Source: Aquimarina agarivorans
Lineage (GTDB): Bacteria; Bacteroidota; Bacteroidia; Flavobacteriales; Flavobacteriaceae
Assembly (NCBI RefSeq): GCF_000218485.1
Contig: NZ_AFPB01000173.1
Location: forward strand, 1 to 49,346
Reading direction: 5' to 3'
DNA: 49,346 nucleotides
Shown here: positions 46,322 through 49,346 of the stretch, in pieces
Position numbering within the stretch: the stretch's first letter is position 1
How the letters are laid out: every line of letters starts with the position of its first letter
The notes under the pieces: generated by a model
Databases searched by the model: none
Seen by the model: only the letters and a program-made list of their open reading frames with translations
Told to the model about the DNA's origin: nothing
Program-made: the position numbers and the translations under genes

Positions 46322-47337
46322 TGGACTCATTAACACAAATTGTTTTAGGGGCTGCCGTTGGCGAGGCTACAATTAGTAAAAAAGTAGGTAATAAAGCGAT
46401 ACTTTGGGGAGCCATTGCTGGTACTATTCCTGATCTAGATATCATTATTAAGTATTTTACTGATACTGTAACTGCTAATGAATTACATAGGGGATTTTCA
46501 CATTCAATTCTTTTTTGCATAATTGCCGCACCTATTTTTGGATGGCTCGTTCATAAAATATCAGGGAATGCTGAAGCCAACTGGAAGGATTGGACAAGGC
46601 TTATGTTTTGGGGACTATTTACACACCCAATTCTTGATGCATTTACAACTTGGGGGACACAACTTTTTTGGCCGCATCCGTATAAAATTGCATTCAAAAA
46701 TATTTTTGTCATTGATCCGCTTTACACCATTCCATTTTTAATTTGTGTAATTATTGCAATGACATATGAGCGCACCAATCCAAAACGCAAAAAAATTAAC
46801 CATCTTGGACTAATTTTAAGTACCTCCTATTTGGTACTAACGCTACTATTTAAATGGTATACATTTAATGTGTTTGAACAAAATTTAAAAAATCAACAAC
46901 GCTCTTACAATAGTATTCAAACCAAACCCACACCTTTAAACAGCATCCTTTGGAATGCTAATGTTGAAACCCAAAATGCCTATTTAATTGGAGATTATTC
47001 CTTATTTGATGGTAATACGCCAGTTCAATTTGCAAAATATCCTAAAAACCACGAATTACTAGGAAAATTAAAAGATCATCCATTAATTTTGCGCCTTATT
47101 GATTTAACTGAAGGTTGGTACACTATTGAAAAGGTTGGAAATACTTTTTATTTCAATGATCTTAGGTTTGGGCTGTATGGTACTGGAAAAGCAAATGATC
47201 GTTTTGTGTTTAGCTACAAACTTTATTACGACGATCAGGGTAAATTACAGGCCAAAGAAAGAGATCCCGACATTGAAAAAGCTCCCGAACTATTAAAAAA
47301 ATTAGTTAAACGTATCTTTGGTAAAAAAGAATTATAA
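46321..47337 (+). CDS. YdjM-like membrane-bound metal-dependent hydrolase
   Basis: A 338-residue inner-membrane protein of the LexA-regulated YdjM/DUF457 type. The N-terminus DSLTQIVLGAAVGEA and the segment IPDLDI near residue 36 followed by LHRGFSHS with His56 and His61 give the metal-binding histidine/aspartate pattern; THPILDAFT further on completes it. About four to five membrane segments lie in the first 200 residues and a soluble beta-rich C-terminal domain of about 130 residues follows. It is translationally coupled to the GNAT-like gene, which suggests joint function in envelope or lipid modification. The substrate is not known. Confidence 0.8.
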   Translation: MDSLTQIVLGAAVGEATISKKVGNKAILWGAIAGTIPDLDIIIKYFTDTVTANELHRGFSHSILFCIIAAPIFGWLVHKISGNAEANWKDWTRLMFWGLFTHPILDAFTTWGTQLFWPHPYKIAFKNIFVIDPLYTIPFLICVIIAMTYERTNPKRKKINHLGLILSTSYLVLTLLFKWYTFNVFEQNLKNQQRSYNSIQTKPTPLNSILWNANVETQNAYLIGDYSLFDGNTPVQFAKYPKNHELLGKLKDHPLILRLIDLTEGWYTIEKVGNTFYFNDLRFGLYGTGKANDRFVFSYKLYYDDQGKLQAKERDPDIEKAPELLKKLVKRIFGKKEL

Positions 47338-47346
47338 AATTTGTAA

Positions 47347-48588
47347 CTACTTATTTTTTTCAATAATCCACCTACTCATAAATTCAGTACTTCGCATGCT
47401 TTGATGCCACAGTATTTGACCAGTAATATTTTTGTTCCTAATTATATCAATATCAGAAATCAAATCCGCTATTACTTCCTTAAAAATGCTTAAGTGTGTA
47501 TCGTATAAATAATGTGCATTTACCAAAACCGCAATGTTTTGTTGTGCAATTTTCCAAGCGTTTGCATTGTTATAAAGCAAAACAGTTTGATTTACAAATT
47601 CATTAATAGTATCGGTTACTCTCCCTGGCCATGATTTATCAAATTGCATAGCTTCTGCACCAATTGTTGTTGTAATTGTTGGAGTGCCGCATTGCATTGC
47701 CTTTAATAATTTGCCTTTTTGTCCTGCTCCAAAATACAAAGGTGCCAATAAAAGCTTAGTTTTAGATAATACACTTTCTAAATCAGCAACATATCCATGT
47801 ACTATAAAACGTTCCTTTTTATTAGTCAATTGATAATTTTTTTCAGTAGCGTAGGCTCCATAAATATGCAATTGAGCTTCAGGAAGTAATTTTGATAGTA
47901 CAGGCCAAATTTCCTTTTTCAGTAGTTGTACAGCGTGCCAATTAGGAGCGTGCAAAAAATTTCCAACAAAAACTACATCTTTTCTGGCCCCAAAATTTGT
48001 AAAAGAATCTGGCACTATTTTTTTAGTAAGCAATGGAATATAATGTAGCAAATACTCAGGAAAATTATACTTGCTTTTTAAAAGCTCAATTTCCTTTAAT
48101 GACACCATTAAATTTAAATCGCACCGATACATACTAGCCAATTCGCGTTTAGCATCGTCTGATAACAAATGTTCAATAGGCTTGCTTAACTGTTTTTTTC
48201 TTTGCTTACGCAAGAAGTGAAGGTCCTCGGTATCCAAAATACATATAGCATCAGGACACACTTTTTTTACGCGCCAACCAAACTGCTCTTCCACCATAAA
48301 TCGATCAAAAAGTACCATATTTGGCTTAAAATCCAAGAGTAAAGTATCAAAATTAGGATCATTGATAGATACCATTATCATTGGAATTTTCAGATCACTT
48401 AATACATTATAATCACTAGGCTGCTGGGATGCGCTCGCAAAAAGTATTTCGCAATTAATCTCTTTAAAAAACTGAATTAAATGCAATAAATGCTCCCCTG
48501 CTGCCGTAGCGTTTGGTTGGGGCCAAACATGACCAATGACCAGTAATTTTACATTATTTTCTTTCAACCGAAATAATTTTTTGAACAC
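47347..48588 (-). CDS. Glycosyltransferase (GT4-type, GT-B fold)
   Basis: A 413-residue cytoplasmic or peripheral glycosyltransferase. The N-terminal half begins KLLVIGHVWPQPNATAAGEHLL and has a FASASQQPSDY segment; the C-terminal half carries FVGNFLHAPNWHAVQLLKKE and the nucleotide-sugar signature LLAPLYFGAGQKGKLLKAMQCGTPTITTTIGAEAM, which is typical of family 4. It probably builds a surface polysaccharide or glycan. It converges on the YdjM-like gene with only nine bases between stops and is divergent from the small lipoprotein gene at 48663. No other polysaccharide genes adjoin it in this window. Confidence 0.85.
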   Translation of the reverse strand: MFKKLFRLKENNVKLLVIGHVWPQPNATAAGEHLLHLIQFFKEINCEILFASASQQPSDYNVLSDLKIPMIMVSINDPNFDTLLLDFKPNMVLFDRFMVEEQFGWRVKKVCPDAICILDTEDLHFLRKQRKKQLSKPIEHLLSDDAKRELASMYRCDLNLMVSLKEIELLKSKYNFPEYLLHYIPLLTKKIVPDSFTNFGARKDVVFVGNFLHAPNWHAVQLLKKEIWPVLSKLLPEAQLHIYGAYATEKNYQLTNKKERFIVHGYVADLESVLSKTKLLLAPLYFGAGQKGKLLKAMQCGTPTITTTIGAEAMQFDKSWPGRVTDTINEFVNQTVLLYNNANAWKIAQQNIAVLVNAHYLYDTHLSIFKEVIADLISDIDIIRNKNITGQILWHQSMRSTEFMSRWIIEKNK

Positions 48589-48662
48589 AATGTAGTTAGA
48601 AATATAGAACTGATCTCAACTTTTTGTAAATTTCCAATCCCAAATAAAGGAATATATAGACC

Positions 48663-49220
48663 ATGAAAAAAATTGCGCTTATTTTTAGTATAGTTCTTAC
48701 ATTTAGTTGTGGCGAAGATAATGATGATATTATTTTACCCGAAGATACACTTAATATTGATTTTACCGAAGGTATTACCTTTGGTAAAGCGTCACGAACA
48801 TGTAATGAACCTAATTGTGTTTCAGTATTTAAATTGACTGACCAAGGTGTTTTTAAATCCAACAATTCAAGTGCAATACCGGCAGACGGTGTTTGGACTT
48901 TTTTTGAATGCCCATATGATCCAAGTGCAACTCAAAATTCTATTGCTGATGATGTAAAAAATATTGCTAGAGGTGTGCGTGATATTCCATCTACAGATAT
49001 TAATGATCCTGAATTGGAACTATTAAACACTAATGACTTTTTTATTATAGAATATACCACACCAGCTGGCAGAAAAACAATTCAATACATAACAACTTCA
49101 AACTTTGTTGACCAAAGAGTAAAAAGTTATTTGGATTTTATTATTGAACGAACTACGTTTTTAACTGAATTGAATGAAAACCCGCCTGCAACATGCGAAG
49201 TAACAGTTACCGAACCCTAG
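48663..49220 (+). CDS. Small lipoprotein, hypothetical
   Basis: A 185-residue exported lipoprotein: signal peptide ending Leu-Thr-Phe-Ser-Cys with Cys16, then Gly-Glu-Asp-Asn-Asp-Asp. The mature part is acidic and has a Cys-Asn-Glu-Pro-Asn-Cys pair near residues 47-52 and further cysteines near 78 and 180, which could form disulfides. It resembles other flavobacterial lipoproteins of unknown function by architecture only. A frame on the minus strand over its start (48596-48865) is a shadow. A short hairpin GAAAGG/CCTTTC lies near 49280 but has no T tract of note. Confidence 0.7.
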   Translation: MKKIALIFSIVLTFSCGEDNDDIILPEDTLNIDFTEGITFGKASRTCNEPNCVSVFKLTDQGVFKSNNSSAIPADGVWTFFECPYDPSATQNSIADDVKNIARGVRDIPSTDINDPELELLNTNDFFIIEYTTPAGRKTIQYITTSNFVDQRVKSYLDFIIERTTFLTELNENPPATCEVTVTEP

Positions 49221-49346
49221 TACTTAGTTATTAGCCGATAATATCACAACTTGCTGCAGCAATAAATTAAAGTAGAAAGGATTGCCTTTCTCAGAATGTC
49301 AAATTTCTCCCCCAAAAAGTAAACTTTATCTAAATAACTATTCAAG

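Noticed and set aside
48596..48865. 89-codon minus-strand frame at the start of the small lipoprotein gene
   Set aside because: It is antisense to a clear lipoprotein signal peptide and has no start context.
49279..49300. Short hairpin AGAAAGG/CCTTTCT after the last gene as a terminator
   Set aside because: The stem is seven bases and no T tract follows; evidence is too thin.

Overview
This is an AT-rich chromosomal segment from a member of the Bacteroidota, almost certainly a marine or surface-associated Flavobacteriaceae. The evidence is proteins ending in type IX secretion (T9SS) sorting domains, lipoproteins with a Cys-Asn-Asp-Asp type start, topoisomerase IV genes in parE-parC order, an RprX/RprY-type two-component pair beside coaE and a YbbR-domain gene, a GH16 glycosidase, and promoters of the Bacteroidota TAnnTTTG type. 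The genus cannot be fixed from the sequence. I see no rRNA, tRNA, CRISPR array, insertion sequence, prophage or replication origin; most of the window looks like ordinary chromosome.

Layout. 1-4.4 kb: the 3' end of a short-chain dehydrogenase, a bifunctional (p)ppGpp synthetase/hydrolase, and a fur-like/purA pair closed by a terminator. 4.5-14.4 kb: a secreted spondin-domain protein, a 1-kb gene-poor stretch with a possible gene remnant and a striking 20-bp hairpin, and a giant secreted metalloprotease of about 2,600 residues built from FN3, CUB and MAM-like modules. 14.5-21 kb: an FAD-dependent oxidoreductase, an S41 protease lipoprotein, a small secreted protein, an FKBP-type lipoprotein with acidic Asp-rich repeats, and an S4 RNA-binding/phosphoribosyltransferase pair. 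21-26 kb: catalase, an ankyrin-repeat protein, an orphan protein and a soluble PAS histidine kinase. 26-31 kb: topoisomerase IV. 31-38 kb: membrane proteins, a DUF2911 protein, CCA-adding enzyme, heme A synthase, a pRiA4b ORF-3-like protein and a nucleoid-associated protein. 37.7-44 kb: the GH16 enzyme, the RprY/RprX-type pair, coaE, YbbR and a glycosyltransferase. 44-49 kb: rhodanese, GNAT-like protein, YdjM-like membrane protein, a second glycosyltransferase and a small lipoprotein.

The most notable direct observations are broken reading frames. The giant protease stops just inside its C-terminal sorting domain, and two single-base losses, at a T run near 14275 and an A run near 14410, would restore a normal domain ending at 14441. 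The RprX-like kinase is split in its ATPase domain by one extra base in an A7/T7 run at 40056-40062. All three events lie in homopolymers, so sequencing error, real inactivation and phase variation must be told apart. The best functional association is catalase followed by a small ankyrin protein, a pairing known from other bacteria to support catalase activity. I found no convincing new multi-gene defence or mobile system.
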